Counted from the stretch's first letter, positions 34,696 through 42,725 are shown. The stretch: 64,000 nucleotides of DNA from an uncultured Prevotellaceae bacterium (GCA_902779455.1 CACZBS010000010.1:1-64000); one strand, 5' to 3'. The notes: a model not told the origin generated them from the sequence alone. Numbers and translations: made by a program.

Positions 34696-35873
34696 CCGAG
34701 ACTTTCCAACGTGTGAAGTCGGCCAGCAAGTCGCTGACCGCTATCACCGAAGAGCAGCGGCGCGACGTGCTGCTGGGCGTGGCCGATGCCATCGTTGCCC
34801 GGCAGGAGGAGCTCTTGGAGGCCAACCGCCAGGACCTCGCGCGGATGGACCCGCAGAATCCGCTCTACGATCGCTTGCAACTCACGGCCCCGCGACTCGA
34901 GGCCATCGCGGCCGACATGCGCCACGTGGCCGAGTTGCCCTCGCCCCTGGGTCTGGTGACCGATGCCCGCACGCTGCCCAACGGCCTGCGCATCCATCGC
35001 GTGAGCGTGCCCTTCGGCGTCATCGGCGTGGTCTATGAGGCGCGACCCAACGTCACCTTCGATGTCTTCGCCCTCTGTTTCAAGAGTGGTAATGCCTGTG
35101 CGCTGAAGGGCGGCCGCGACGCTGAGGCTTCGAATGAGGCGGGCGTCAGGCTCATCCGCGAAGTGCTCAGCCAGCAGGGCATCGACGACAGCGTGGTCGC
35201 CCTGCTGCCCGCCACCCATGAGGCCACGGCCGCGATGCTCTCGGCCGTAGGCTATGTCGACGTGTGCATCCCCCGCGGCGGTCGGCGGCTGATTGATTTC
35301 GTCCGCGACAACGCCCGTGTGCCGGTCATCGAGACGGGCGCCGGCGTGGTGCACGTCTACTTCGACCGCGACGGCGACCTGGAGAAGGGCCGCCGCATCA
35401 TCAACAATGCCAAGACCCGGCGCGTCTCAGTGTGCAACGCCCTCGACACGCTACTCGTCCACAAGGACAGGCTGTCTGACCTGTCTGCGCTGCTGGCCCC
35501 GATGGACGGGCGAGTGGAGCTCTTCTATAACGACGAGAGCCGCTACGACGTGGAGTTCATGGACTATAAGATGAACGTCGTCACCGTCGGCTCGCTCGAC
35601 GAGGCCATCGCCCATATCGACCGCTACGGCTCGGGCCACAGCGAGGCCATCATCACCGAGAATGAGCATGCCGCCCGCCGTTTCCAGCAGCAAGTCGACG
35701 CTGCCTGCGTCTACTGGAATGCCCCGACGTCGTTCACCGACGGCGCCCAGTTCGGCCTCGGCGCCGAGATCGGCATCTCCACCCAAAAACTGGGTCCCCG
35801 CGGCCCGATGGGGCTCCGTGAGATTACCACCTATAAGTGGATCATCGAAGGCGAAGGGCAGACGCGACCATAA
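34686..35873 (+). CDS. proA: Gamma-glutamyl phosphate reductase
   Basis: 395 aa, a little shorter than the usual 415. Aldehyde-dehydrogenase-like fold with VPFGVIGVVYEARPNVT, CALKGGRDAEASN and the catalytic cysteine in TRRVSVCNALDTLL. The C-terminus has FGLGAEIGISTQKLGPRGPMGL. It reduces gamma-glutamyl phosphate to glutamate semialdehyde. It starts inside the end of proB (10-bp overlap); the first Met (34,686) or the one two codons later are equally possible. A family E repeat follows. Confidence 0.95.
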   Translation: MQMTETFQRVKSASKSLTAITEEQRRDVLLGVADAIVARQEELLEANRQDLARMDPQNPLYDRLQLTAPRLEAIAADMRHVAELPSPLGLVTDARTLPNGLRIHRVSVPFGVIGVVYEARPNVTFDVFALCFKSGNACALKGGRDAEASNEAGVRLIREVLSQQGIDDSVVALLPATHEATAAMLSAVGYVDVCIPRGGRRLIDFVRDNARVPVIETGAGVVHVYFDRDGDLEKGRRIINNAKTRRVSVCNALDTLLVHKDRLSDLSALLAPMDGRVELFYNDESRYDVEFMDYKMNVVTVGSLDEAIAHIDRYGSGHSEAIITENEHAARRFQQQVDAACVYWNAPTSFTDGAQFGLGAEIGISTQKLGPRGPMGLREITTYKWIIEGEGQTRP

Positions 35874-35880
35874 AAACCAG

Positions 35881-35940
35881 CCGTTATATCGTTATCACAT
35901 TATATCGTTATTCCGAAATCCCGAAAAATCCCGAAATACT
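35881..35940. repeat. 8-bp-period tandem repeat, family E copy 2
   Basis: CGTTATAT CGTTATCA CATTATAT CGTTATTC CGAAATCC CGAAAAAT and a final CGAAATAC, ending 6 bp before the argF' start codon. Confidence 0.75.
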
Positions 35941-35946
35941 TTAAGC

Positions 35947-36936
35947 ATGAGAACATTCATCAACGTAGAAGACCTGGGGCCGCTGCCAAAGGCACTGGCC
36001 GAGGCACAGGAGATTAAGCAAGACCGTTATAAATATTGTCAGCTGGGGCGCAACAAGACGCTCCTGATGATTTTCTTCAACAACTCGCTGCGCACCCGTC
36101 TCTCCACTCAGAAGGCCGCCATGAACCTGGGAATGAACGTCATCGTGCTCGACGTCAACCAGGGGGCATGGAAGCTCGAGACCGAGCGCGGCGTCATCAT
36201 GGACGGCGACAAGTCGGAGCATCTGCTCGAGGCCATCCCCGTCATGGGCTGCTACTGCGACATCATCGGCATCCGCTCTTTCGCCGGCCTCACCGACCGC
36301 GACTACGACTATGCCGAGACCATCGTCCAGCAGTTCATACGCTACAGCGGACGGCCCGTATTCGCCATGGAGACCGCCACCGTCCATCCCCTTCAGGCCT
36401 TTGCCGACCTCATCACCATCGAGGAGTATGCCTCCCGTCCGGCGAACGGCGGCATTGCCGCAGTTCCCCGCCCCAAGGTCGTCCTCACCTGGGCCCCCCA
36501 CCCCAAGGCCCTGCCGCAGGCAGTGCCCAACTCCTTCGCCCAGTGGATGCTGGCGGCCGACGTCGACTTCGTCGTCACCCATCCCCAAGGCTACGAGCTC
36601 GACCCCAAGTTTGTGGCCGGAGCCCACGTGGAGTATGATCAGAGGAAAGCCTTCGAGGGCGCCGACTTCATCTACGCCAAGAACTGGTCGAACCCCGGCG
36701 TGACCAATCCCGCCGACTATGGCAAGATCACCTCGAAGGACATGTCGTGGACGGTCGACGCCGAGCACATGTCGTGGACCCGCCAGGCTAAGTTCATGCA
36801 CTGTCTGCCCGTTCGCCGCGGCATGATTGTCACCGACGACGTCATCGAAGGTCCCGACTCCATTGTCATCCCCGAGGCCGCCAACCGCGAGATCTCCGCC
36901 ACCGTCGTCCTGAAGCGCATGCTCGAGGCACTATGA
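35947..36936 (+). CDS. argF': N-succinylornithine carbamoyltransferase
   Basis: 329 aa from the Met at 35,947 (MRTFINVEDLG); an upstream in-frame extension is read out of phase with the end of proA and through the repeat, and is rejected. Carbamoyl-phosphate site FNNSLRTRLSTQKAA (S-x-R-T-R in place of the ornithine-enzyme STRT), then GAWKLETERGVIMDGDKS, AMETATVHPLQAFADL, and HCLPVRR near the end. This is the Bacteroidetes transcarbamylase type that uses acylated ornithine. Position 90 (GDKS) is Ser, where, by alignment from memory, Bacteroides fragilis has Pro and acetylornithine enzymes have Glu. A non-Glu residue there favours N-succinylornithine. Confidence 0.9.
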   Translation: MRTFINVEDLGPLPKALAEAQEIKQDRYKYCQLGRNKTLLMIFFNNSLRTRLSTQKAAMNLGMNVIVLDVNQGAWKLETERGVIMDGDKSEHLLEAIPVMGCYCDIIGIRSFAGLTDRDYDYAETIVQQFIRYSGRPVFAMETATVHPLQAFADLITIEEYASRPANGGIAAVPRPKVVLTWAPHPKALPQAVPNSFAQWMLAADVDFVVTHPQGYELDPKFVAGAHVEYDQRKAFEGADFIYAKNWSNPGVTNPADYGKITSKDMSWTVDAEHMSWTRQAKFMHCLPVRRGMIVTDDVIEGPDSIVIPEAANREISATVVLKRMLEAL

Positions 36937-36948
36937 ACCTTACCTTTA

Positions 36949-37036
36949 TTCCGATATGCCGATATTCCGTTATACCGAAATACCGAAATACCGTTATATC
37001 GAAATACCGAAATATCGTTATAACGAAATCCCGAGA
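36949..37036. repeat. 8-bp-period tandem repeat, family E copy 3
   Basis: Eleven 8-mers: CGATATGC CGATATTC, then CGTTATAC/CGAAATAC variants, ending CGAAATCC CGAGAAAA. It separates argF' from argB and ends 8 bp before the argB start. Confidence 0.85.
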
Positions 37037-37043
37037 AAATATA

Positions 37044-37814
37044 ATGATACAAGTCGTAAAGATTGGCGGCAACGTCATTGACAACCCTTCCGCCCTCGAT
37101 GCTTTCCTCAGCCGATTCGCCGAGTTGCCGGCTCCGAAGGTGCTGGTGCACGGCGGCGGCAAGCTGGCCACGCGCCTCAGCCAACAGTTGGGCATCGAGA
37201 CACGCATGATCGACGGGCGCCGCGTCACCGACCGCCCGACGCTCGACGTCGTCACGATGGTCTACGCCGGACTCGTCAACAAGCAGATCGTAGCCCGCCT
37301 CAACGCCCTCGGCTGCACGGCCATAGGCCTCTCGGGCGCCGACGGCAACCTCATCCCCGCCCATCGACGCCCCGCCGAGCCTATCGACTACGGCTTCGTG
37401 GGCGACATCGAGCCATCGGAGGTCAATGCGCCGCTGCTCGCCTCGCTCCTCAGCCAGGGCATCACGCCCGTCGTCTGCCCGCTGACCCACGACGGCCAGG
37501 GCTCCATGCTCAACACCAACGCCGACTCCGTGGCCAGCGCCATCGCCATCGCCGCCGCCCGCATCGAGCCGTCGCGGCTGGTGCTCTGCTTCGAGAAGAG
37601 CGGCGTGCTGCGCGACGTCGACGACGACACGACCCTCATCCCCGACATCGACCGCGCCGCCTACGACCAGCTGCTTCGCGAGGGCGTCATCGCCAAGGGC
37701 ATGCTGCCCAAGCTCGCAGGGGCTTTCCGCGCCATCGACGGCGGCGTCAGCTCGGTGGTCATCAAGCATGCCGACAATCTGCTCAACGACACCGGAACCG
37801 TCATACGCCCATGA
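37044..37814 (+). CDS. argB: Acylglutamate kinase
   Basis: 256 aa from the Met at 37,044, where the conserved start MIQVVKIGGNVIDN begins. An in-frame upstream ATG at 36,933 overlaps the argF' stop but its 37 extra residues are only translated 8-bp repeat. Amino-acid kinase fold: KIGGNV, VHGGGKLATRLS, GLSGADGNLIPA, NTNADSVASAIAIAA and LPKLAGAFRAIDGG. It phosphorylates N-acylglutamate, the second step of the pathway. The stop overlaps the argE' start (ATGA). Confidence 0.94.
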   Translation: MIQVVKIGGNVIDNPSALDAFLSRFAELPAPKVLVHGGGKLATRLSQQLGIETRMIDGRRVTDRPTLDVVTMVYAGLVNKQIVARLNALGCTAIGLSGADGNLIPAHRRPAEPIDYGFVGDIEPSEVNAPLLASLLSQGITPVVCPLTHDGQGSMLNTNADSVASAIAIAAARIEPSRLVLCFEKSGVLRDVDDDTTLIPDIDRAAYDQLLREGVIAKGMLPKLAGAFRAIDGGVSSVVIKHADNLLNDTGTVIRP

Positions 37815-38884
37815 ACATCTTCATTGACCTGCTCGACCGCCTCATCGCCACGCCCTCCACGTCGCGTAGCGAGGACGCCACGGCCCGGCTCCTGGAGGAT
37901 TTCCTCCGCAGTCATGGCGTCCGCGACGTCCACCGCCTCCACAACAACGTGTGGGCCCCGGCCGCCGCATGGGACGACAGCAAGCCGACGCTGCTGCTCA
38001 ACTCCCACCACGACACCGTCCGTCCATCGAAGGCCTACACCCGCGACCCCTTCGCCCCGACGCATGAGTCAGGGCGCATCTATGGCCTGGGCAGCAACGA
38101 CGCCGGCGCCTCGCTCGTAGGTCTCGTGGCCACTTTCCTGCATTATTATGACACGGCGCTGCCCTTCAATCTCCTTCTCGCCCTGACCGCCGAGGAGGAG
38201 GTGACGGGCCAGGATGGCTCGCGCGCCCTCATCCCTTATCTTTTAAGCCTCCCCCTTGGGGGGAGGTTGGAGGGAGCCATCGTCGGCGAGCCCACCCGCA
38301 TGCAGTGCGCCGTGGCTGAGCGCGGTCTCCTGGTGTTCGACGGTGTGGCCCACGGCAAGGCCGGCCATGCCGCCCGCGACGAAGGCGTCAACGCCCTCTA
38401 CCTGGCCCTCGACGACATCCAGCGGTTGCGCGACTACCGCTTTGAGCGCGAGTCGGCACTGCTCGGTCCCATCAAGGTGAGCGTCACGCAGATAGAGGCG
38501 GGCACCCAGCACAACGTCGTGCCGGCCGAGTGCCGCTTCGTCGTCGACGTGCGCACCACCGATGCCTACACCAACGAGGAGGTGGTCTGCCTCCTGCAGC
38601 AGGCCGTCGTGTCATCCACGCTCACGCCCCGCTCCACCCACATCCGTGCCTCAGCCATCGCCGACGACCACCCCCTCGTGCGTACGGCCTGCCAACTGGG
38701 CATCCCCCGCTTCACGTCGCCCACCACGAGCGACCAGTCGCAGATGCCCTTCCCCTCCATCAAGATGGGCCCTGGCGACTCCGCCCGCAGCCACATGGCC
38801 GACGAGTGGGTCGGCGAACAGGAAGTCATCGACGGCATCGACCGCTACATCGCGTTCATCGCCGCCCTCGCCCGCTATTATTAA
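37811..38884 (+). CDS. argE': M20-family deacylase (N-acyl-citrulline/ornithine deacylase) with repeat-derived insertion
   Basis: 357 aa. Zinc-site segments of M20 peptidases are in order: LLLNSHHDTVRP (HxD), YGLGSNDAGASL (bridging Asp97), ALTAEEEVTG (catalytic Glu-Glu), IVGEPT and the late ARSHMADEWV (His). In the succinyl pathway the acyl group is removed after carbamoylation, so N-succinylcitrulline is the expected substrate, giving citrulline for argG. Residues about 144-155 (LLSLPLGGRLEG), between the catalytic Glu segment and VGEPT, are encoded by a palindromic GC-rich repeat and are probably an in-frame insertion. Overlaps argB by 4 bp. Confidence 0.9.
   Translation: MNIFIDLLDRLIATPSTSRSEDATARLLEDFLRSHGVRDVHRLHNNVWAPAAAWDDSKPTLLLNSHHDTVRPSKAYTRDPFAPTHESGRIYGLGSNDAGASLVGLVATFLHYYDTALPFNLLLALTAEEEVTGQDGSRALIPYLLSLPLGGRLEGAIVGEPTRMQCAVAERGLLVFDGVAHGKAGHAARDEGVNALYLALDDIQRLRDYRFERESALLGPIKVSVTQIEAGTQHNVVPAECRFVVDVRTTDAYTNEEVVCLLQQAVVSSTLTPRSTHIRASAIADDHPLVRTACQLGIPRFTSPTTSDQSQMPFPSIKMGPGDSARSHMADEWVGEQEVIDGIDRYIAFIAALARYY
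38241..38275 (+). repeat. Palindromic repeat inserted in frame within argE'
   Basis: TTTTAAGCCTCCCCCTTGGG and the continuation GGGAGGTTGGAGGGAG; CCTCCCCC and GGGGGAGG pair around a short loop. The composition matches intergenic CT-rich elements of this genome (compare family C) and not the surrounding codons. Confidence 0.7.
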
Positions 38885-38917
38885 TTCCCAATTCTCAACT
38901 CTCAATTCTCAACTCAC

Positions 38918-40216
38918 ATGAAACTCTGGGACAAAGGTTACGACATTGACTCGTTAATAGAGAACTTCACCGTAGGACGCGACCGCGAGCTCGACCTCCA
39001 GCTGGCTCGCTACGACGTCGAGGGCACCATCGCCCACATCACCATGCTCGAGAGCATCGGACTGCTCGCGCCTGAGGAGCTGCCCGTGCTCACCGAGGAA
39101 CTGGGCCATATCGCCGACGACATCGAGGCCGGCCGATTCCAAATCGAGGACGGCATCGAGGACGTCCACTCCGAGGTGGAGCACCTGCTCACGCAGCGCC
39201 TCGGCGATCTCGGCAAGAAGATCCACTCAGGCCGCTCGCGCAACGACCAGGTGCTTGTTGACCTCAAGCTGTTCTATCGCGACGCCATGCGACAGATGGC
39301 CCGTCGCGTCAAGGCGCTCTTCGACCTCCTGCAGTCGCTCAGCGAGAAGCACAAGGACGTGCTCATGCCTGGCTACACCCACCTGCAGATGGCCATGCCC
39401 TCCAGCTTCGGACTCTGGTTCGGCGCCTACGCCGAGACCCTCTGCGACGACATGCAGCTCATCGCCACCGCCTTCCACATCGCCAACCAGAACCCGCTGG
39501 GCTCCGCCGCCGGCTATGGCTCCAGCTTCCCGCTGAACCGCACGATGACCACCCGCCTGCTCCGTTTCGAGGATCTCCACTACAACGTCGTCGCCGCACA
39601 GATGAGCCGCGGCAAGACGGAGCGCGCCGTCGCCTATGCCGTCAACGCCGTCGCCTCGACCCTGGGCCGTCTCGCCATGGACCTCTGCCTGTTCAACAGC
39701 CAGAACTTCGCCTTCGTCAAGCTGCCCGAGGAGTTCACCACCGGCTCCAGCATCATGCCCCACAAGAAGAACCCCGACGTCTTCGAGCTCATCAGGGGCC
39801 ACTGCAACCGCCTGCAGTCGATGGTCAACGAGGTGTCGCTTCTGACCACCAACCTGCCCGTGGGCTACCATCGCGACCTGCAGCTGCTGAAGGACACGAC
39901 CTTCCCCGCCATCAGCCAGATGGACAGCTGCCTCGAGATGGCCACCCACGCCCTGCGCCACATCGAGGTGCGACGCAACATCCTCGACGACCCGATGTAC
40001 GATCTGCTCTTCACCGTCGAGGACGTCAACCGCCTCACCCTCCAGGGCGTGCCCTTCCGCGAGGCCTATAAAAAAGTGGCCCAGGAGGTGCAACAGGGCA
40101 CCTACCAGCCCACACGCCAGCTCCACCACACCCATGAGGGCAGCCTCGGGAACCTCTGCAACGCCGAGATAGCCCGCAAGATGGAGCGGGTGCTCAGTCA
40201 GATAGAAGGAGTTTAG
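38918..40216 (+). CDS. argH: Argininosuccinate lyase
   Basis: 432 aa. Fumarase/aspartase superfamily: IHSGRSRNDQVLVDLKL, PGYTHLQMAMPSSFGLW and the signature GSSIMPHKKNPDVFELIRG (catalytic Ser loop), then NLPVGYHRDLQ. It splits argininosuccinate into arginine and fumarate, the last pathway step. It is preceded by a 33-bp spacer of TTCTCAACTC-type direct repeats. The last two codons and the stop (GGA GTT TAG) are the beginning of a family A repeat, so the C-terminus was apparently fixed by that element. End of the biosynthetic run. Confidence 0.96.
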   Translation: MKLWDKGYDIDSLIENFTVGRDRELDLQLARYDVEGTIAHITMLESIGLLAPEELPVLTEELGHIADDIEAGRFQIEDGIEDVHSEVEHLLTQRLGDLGKKIHSGRSRNDQVLVDLKLFYRDAMRQMARRVKALFDLLQSLSEKHKDVLMPGYTHLQMAMPSSFGLWFGAYAETLCDDMQLIATAFHIANQNPLGSAAGYGSSFPLNRTMTTRLLRFEDLHYNVVAAQMSRGKTERAVAYAVNAVASTLGRLAMDLCLFNSQNFAFVKLPEEFTTGSSIMPHKKNPDVFELIRGHCNRLQSMVNEVSLLTTNLPVGYHRDLQLLKDTTFPAISQMDSCLEMATHALRHIEVRRNILDDPMYDLLFTVEDVNRLTLQGVPFREAYKKVAQEVQQGTYQPTRQLHHTHEGSLGNLCNAEIARKMERVLSQIEGV

Positions 40217-40352
40217 AAGTTTTTGGGGAGTTCAGTAGTTTAGGAGTTTAGGAGTTTAGACGATAGGCTTGTATGCGATAGCCATGGATTAGAACTAACG
40301 TCTAAACTCCAGCGGCTGAAGGCCGCGGAAACTCCTAAACTCCTAAACTCCC
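40208..40352. repeat. Intergenic palindromic repeat, family A copy 2
   Basis: Inverted relative to the copy at 13,229. GGAGTTTAG units at 40,208-40,261 face CGTCTAAACTCC, AGCGGCTGAAGGCCGCGG and AAACTCCTAAACTCC at 40,299-40,352. The matching core extends over more than 45 bp. Confidence 0.85.
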
Positions 40353-40364
40353 TTCTTTTTTAAG

Positions 40365-40847
40365 TCATAAATCACACTCACCCTCGAAGCTGATGTTGTC
40401 GCGGTCGCGGGCTCGCACAATGATGCTGGCCTGACCGTTGGGATAGACGTCGACGGTGAAGCAATAGACGTCCTCGCGGCTCTTCGCACAAAACTCCAGC
40501 CGCTCGACGTCGTGCTTCAACCGCGACTGACGGTAGTCGACCATCGGGGCCGTGAAGTGCAGGCCCTGCGCGTCGCTGCCGTAGCCCGCCGACCACGCCC
40601 GCCCGAAGTAAGGCAGATAGCTGTCGACCGTGTCGCGCTCGATCTTCAGCCGGAAGTCGGGCGTCACCTGATGCGTGCCGTAGCGCTGCGTGTTCATCGA
40701 GCGCACGCTGATCGTCAGCTGCCGCGTGCTGAGAGCCTGCTCCAGCGCCACCTCACGTCGGGCCTGCTCCGCAGCCCGCTCCGCCGTCGTCATGCAGCCC
40801 GTCAGCATCACGACGAGCATGCCAGTCACGAACAATAACTTCTTCAT
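40365..40847 (-). CDS. DUF4251-like lipoprotein
   Basis: 160 aa. Lipobox LTGC (Cys18), then an Ala/Arg-rich helix (TTAERAAEQARREVALEQAL) and a beta-rich body (TISVRSMNTQRYGTHQVTPDFRLKI, YGSDAQGLHFTAP). This matches the DUF4251 family of Bacteroidales surface or periplasmic lipoproteins, whose function is unknown. A TATCTTTG -7 box on the minus strand at 41,041-41,048 would give a leader of about 190 nt that contains the family C hairpin. No operon partner. Confidence 0.75.
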   Translation of the reverse strand: MKKLLFVTGMLVVMLTGCMTTAERAAEQARREVALEQALSTRQLTISVRSMNTQRYGTHQVTPDFRLKIERDTVDSYLPYFGRAWSAGYGSDAQGLHFTAPMVDYRQSRLKHDVERLEFCAKSREDVYCFTVDVYPNGQASIIVRARDRDNISFEGECDL

Positions 40848-40870
40848 ATCGATTCTTTTTCTTCTATATA

Positions 40871-40995
40871 GTTACAGACCCCACCCCCGACCCCTCCCCT
40901 TGAAGGGAGGGGAGCGGTTGCACCGTCATTCGCGTCGGGCAGAGCGGTAGCCACTCCCCTCCCCTCAAGGGGAGGGGTCGGGGGTGGGGTCTGTA
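40871..40995. repeat. Long inverted repeat, family C copy 2
   Basis: GTTACAGACCCCACCCCCGA at 40,871 faces its complement ending at 40,995 (TCGGGGGTGGGGTCTGTA). The arms match those of 27,059-27,189 closely while the loops differ. It lies in the probable 5' leader of the DUF4251 gene. The rest of the 362-bp gap is AT-rich and holds the divergent promoters. Confidence 0.9.
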
Positions 40996-41173
40996 TTGTT
41001 ATTATACATATTTGTTTTCGTTGATTCGAAAAGTTTTCTGCAAAGATACAACATTTTCGTAAAAACACCCTGCTTTTCCGAAAATATTATGTAAATTTGG
41101 CTTCGCCGAATTTCTTTTTCGCTCGGAAAAGGAAAAAAACAAGAATTCCTTTCCTTTTCTCTCACTTATTTCG

Positions 41174-41181
41174 TAAATTTG
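41174..41181 (+). promoter_or_regulatory. -7 box of the phytase gene
   Basis: TAAATTTG, 28 bp before the start codon. A second TAAATTTG lies at 41,092-41,099. No good TTTG -33 box is seen for either. Confidence 0.5.
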
Positions 41182-41209
41182 TACCTGCAAAACAAATAAC
41201 GGAACGATT

Positions 41210-42502
41210 ATGATCAAGAAAATCTATGCACTGGGCCTGTGCCTGATGGCCGCACTGACCACGACGGCACAGACGACAGCCCGCGAGGAAATCAGCCAGA
41301 ATACATGGCTGGCCGGTTCTAACTACGTCGACTACGACCGTCAGCTGCCTGACTTCCGCTACACCAAGCCCCCGCGCGGCTACGTCCCCTTCTACTTCTC
41401 ACACTACGGACGCCACGGCTCGCGATGGCTCATCGGCGAGGACGACTACGAGCGCGTCATGCGGCCCCTGCGACGCGCCCGCCAGCAGGGTAAGCTGACG
41501 CGCGAGGGCCAGGAGACGCTGCGACTCATCGAGCAGTTCAACAAGACGACCCACAAGCGTCTGGGCGACCTGACCACCGTCGGCGAGCGCCAGCACCACG
41601 GCATCGGCCGCCGCATGACCGAGCACTTCCCCGAGATCTTCGTCAAGACCAAGGGCCTGCAGGTCGACGCCCGCTCGACGACCGTCAACCGATGCATCCT
41701 CTCGATGGTGGCCGAGTGCGAGGAGCTCATGGCCGCCAACCCCACGGCACGCATCCACAACGACGTCAGCGACGCCCTGCAATACTACCTCAACCAGCCC
41801 TGGAGCGACCGCCTGCGCCAGGCCGCCAAGAAGGGCGACCGCCTGCGCCATGACTTCGCCGAGCGCCACACCCACCCCGAGCGACTCTCGACGGTGCTCT
41901 TCAACGACCAGCAGTGGGCTGCCGACAGCGTCAACCTCAAGAGCCTGATGCGCCAGCTCTTCGAGGTGGTCATCAACATGCAGAGCCACGACGACGGCCC
42001 CGACATGCGCGACCTCTTCACCACCGACGAGCTCTACGACCTGTGGACCATCCAGAACGTCGGATGGTATCAGCACTACGGTCCATCGCCTGCGACCGAC
42101 GCCATCATGCCCTTCTCGCAGTTCAATCTCCTGACCAACATCATACAGACGGCCGACACCTGCCTCAGCAGCGGCCGACCACAGGCCACCCTGCGCTTCG
42201 GCCACGAGGTCTGCGTCATGCCGCTGGCCTGCCTCATGGAGCTCGGCACGTGCGGCGACCAGGTCAGCGACATGGAGCAGCTCGACGCAACCTGGCGCAA
42301 CTACCGCATCTTCCCCATGGCCTGCAACGTGCAGCTCATCTTCTACCGCCCGAAGAAAGGCCAGGGCGACATCCTCGTCAAGGCCCTGCTGAACGAGCGC
42401 GAGGTGACACTGCCCGTCCCGCCGACCGCCACCCCGTATTATTACCGCTGGACCGACCTGCGCGCCTACTGGACAAAGAAGCTCAGCGACTTTGCAAAAT
42501 AA
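41210..42502 (+). CDS. Histidine-acid phosphatase of the MINPP (phytase) type
   Basis: 430 aa with a signal peptide ending near TTTAQ. Histidine phosphatase motif FSHYGRHGSRWL (Arg68-His69-Gly-Ser-Arg), and a late proton-donor motif in LRFGHEVCVMPL (His-Glu, the variant seen in multiple inositol-polyphosphate phosphatases, instead of His-Asp). Two Cys near the end could form a disulfide. In gut Bacteroides such enzymes release phosphate from phytate in the periplasm or in outer-membrane vesicles. The next gene is an unrelated exported phosphatase, so this area may serve phosphate scavenging. Substrate inferred from motifs. Confidence 0.85.
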   Translation: MIKKIYALGLCLMAALTTTAQTTAREEISQNTWLAGSNYVDYDRQLPDFRYTKPPRGYVPFYFSHYGRHGSRWLIGEDDYERVMRPLRRARQQGKLTREGQETLRLIEQFNKTTHKRLGDLTTVGERQHHGIGRRMTEHFPEIFVKTKGLQVDARSTTVNRCILSMVAECEELMAANPTARIHNDVSDALQYYLNQPWSDRLRQAAKKGDRLRHDFAERHTHPERLSTVLFNDQQWAADSVNLKSLMRQLFEVVINMQSHDDGPDMRDLFTTDELYDLWTIQNVGWYQHYGPSPATDAIMPFSQFNLLTNIIQTADTCLSSGRPQATLRFGHEVCVMPLACLMELGTCGDQVSDMEQLDATWRNYRIFPMACNVQLIFYRPKKGQGDILVKALLNEREVTLPVPPTATPYYYRWTDLRAYWTKKLSDFAK

Positions 42503-42529
42503 GGAGAAAGACCGGGAATCAGAAACTTC

Positions 42530-42605
42530 CGTCACGTCGTGACGCCATGACGGCACGACGTGACGGCATGAAATCACGGCGTGACGGCATGACGTCACGC
42601 CGTGT
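42530..42605. repeat. Tandem palindromic repeat, family D copy 2
   Basis: GTCACGTCGTGACGCCATGA followed by CGGCACGACGTGACGGCATG and two further degenerate units. Same unit as 19,494-19,572. Occupies part of a 406-bp gap between phosphatase genes. Confidence 0.85.
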
Positions 42606-42725
42606 CTTAAATTTGATGGCACGCCGAGGATTGTCTGGAGTGCTTATGCCATATATTTCGTGTTTGTGGCGCACGATTACGAAAAAAAACACCGGTCGGA
42701 CAAAGGTTATGTCGGAAATTTTTGC

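Noticed and set aside
35662-35946. In-frame extension upstream of argF'
   Set aside because: It runs out of frame through the end of proA and a repeat; the transcarbamylase begins at MRTFINVEDL.
36933-37043. N-terminal extension of argB overlapping the argF' stop
   Set aside because: The 37 residues are translated 8-bp repeat; family homology starts at the Met at 37,044.
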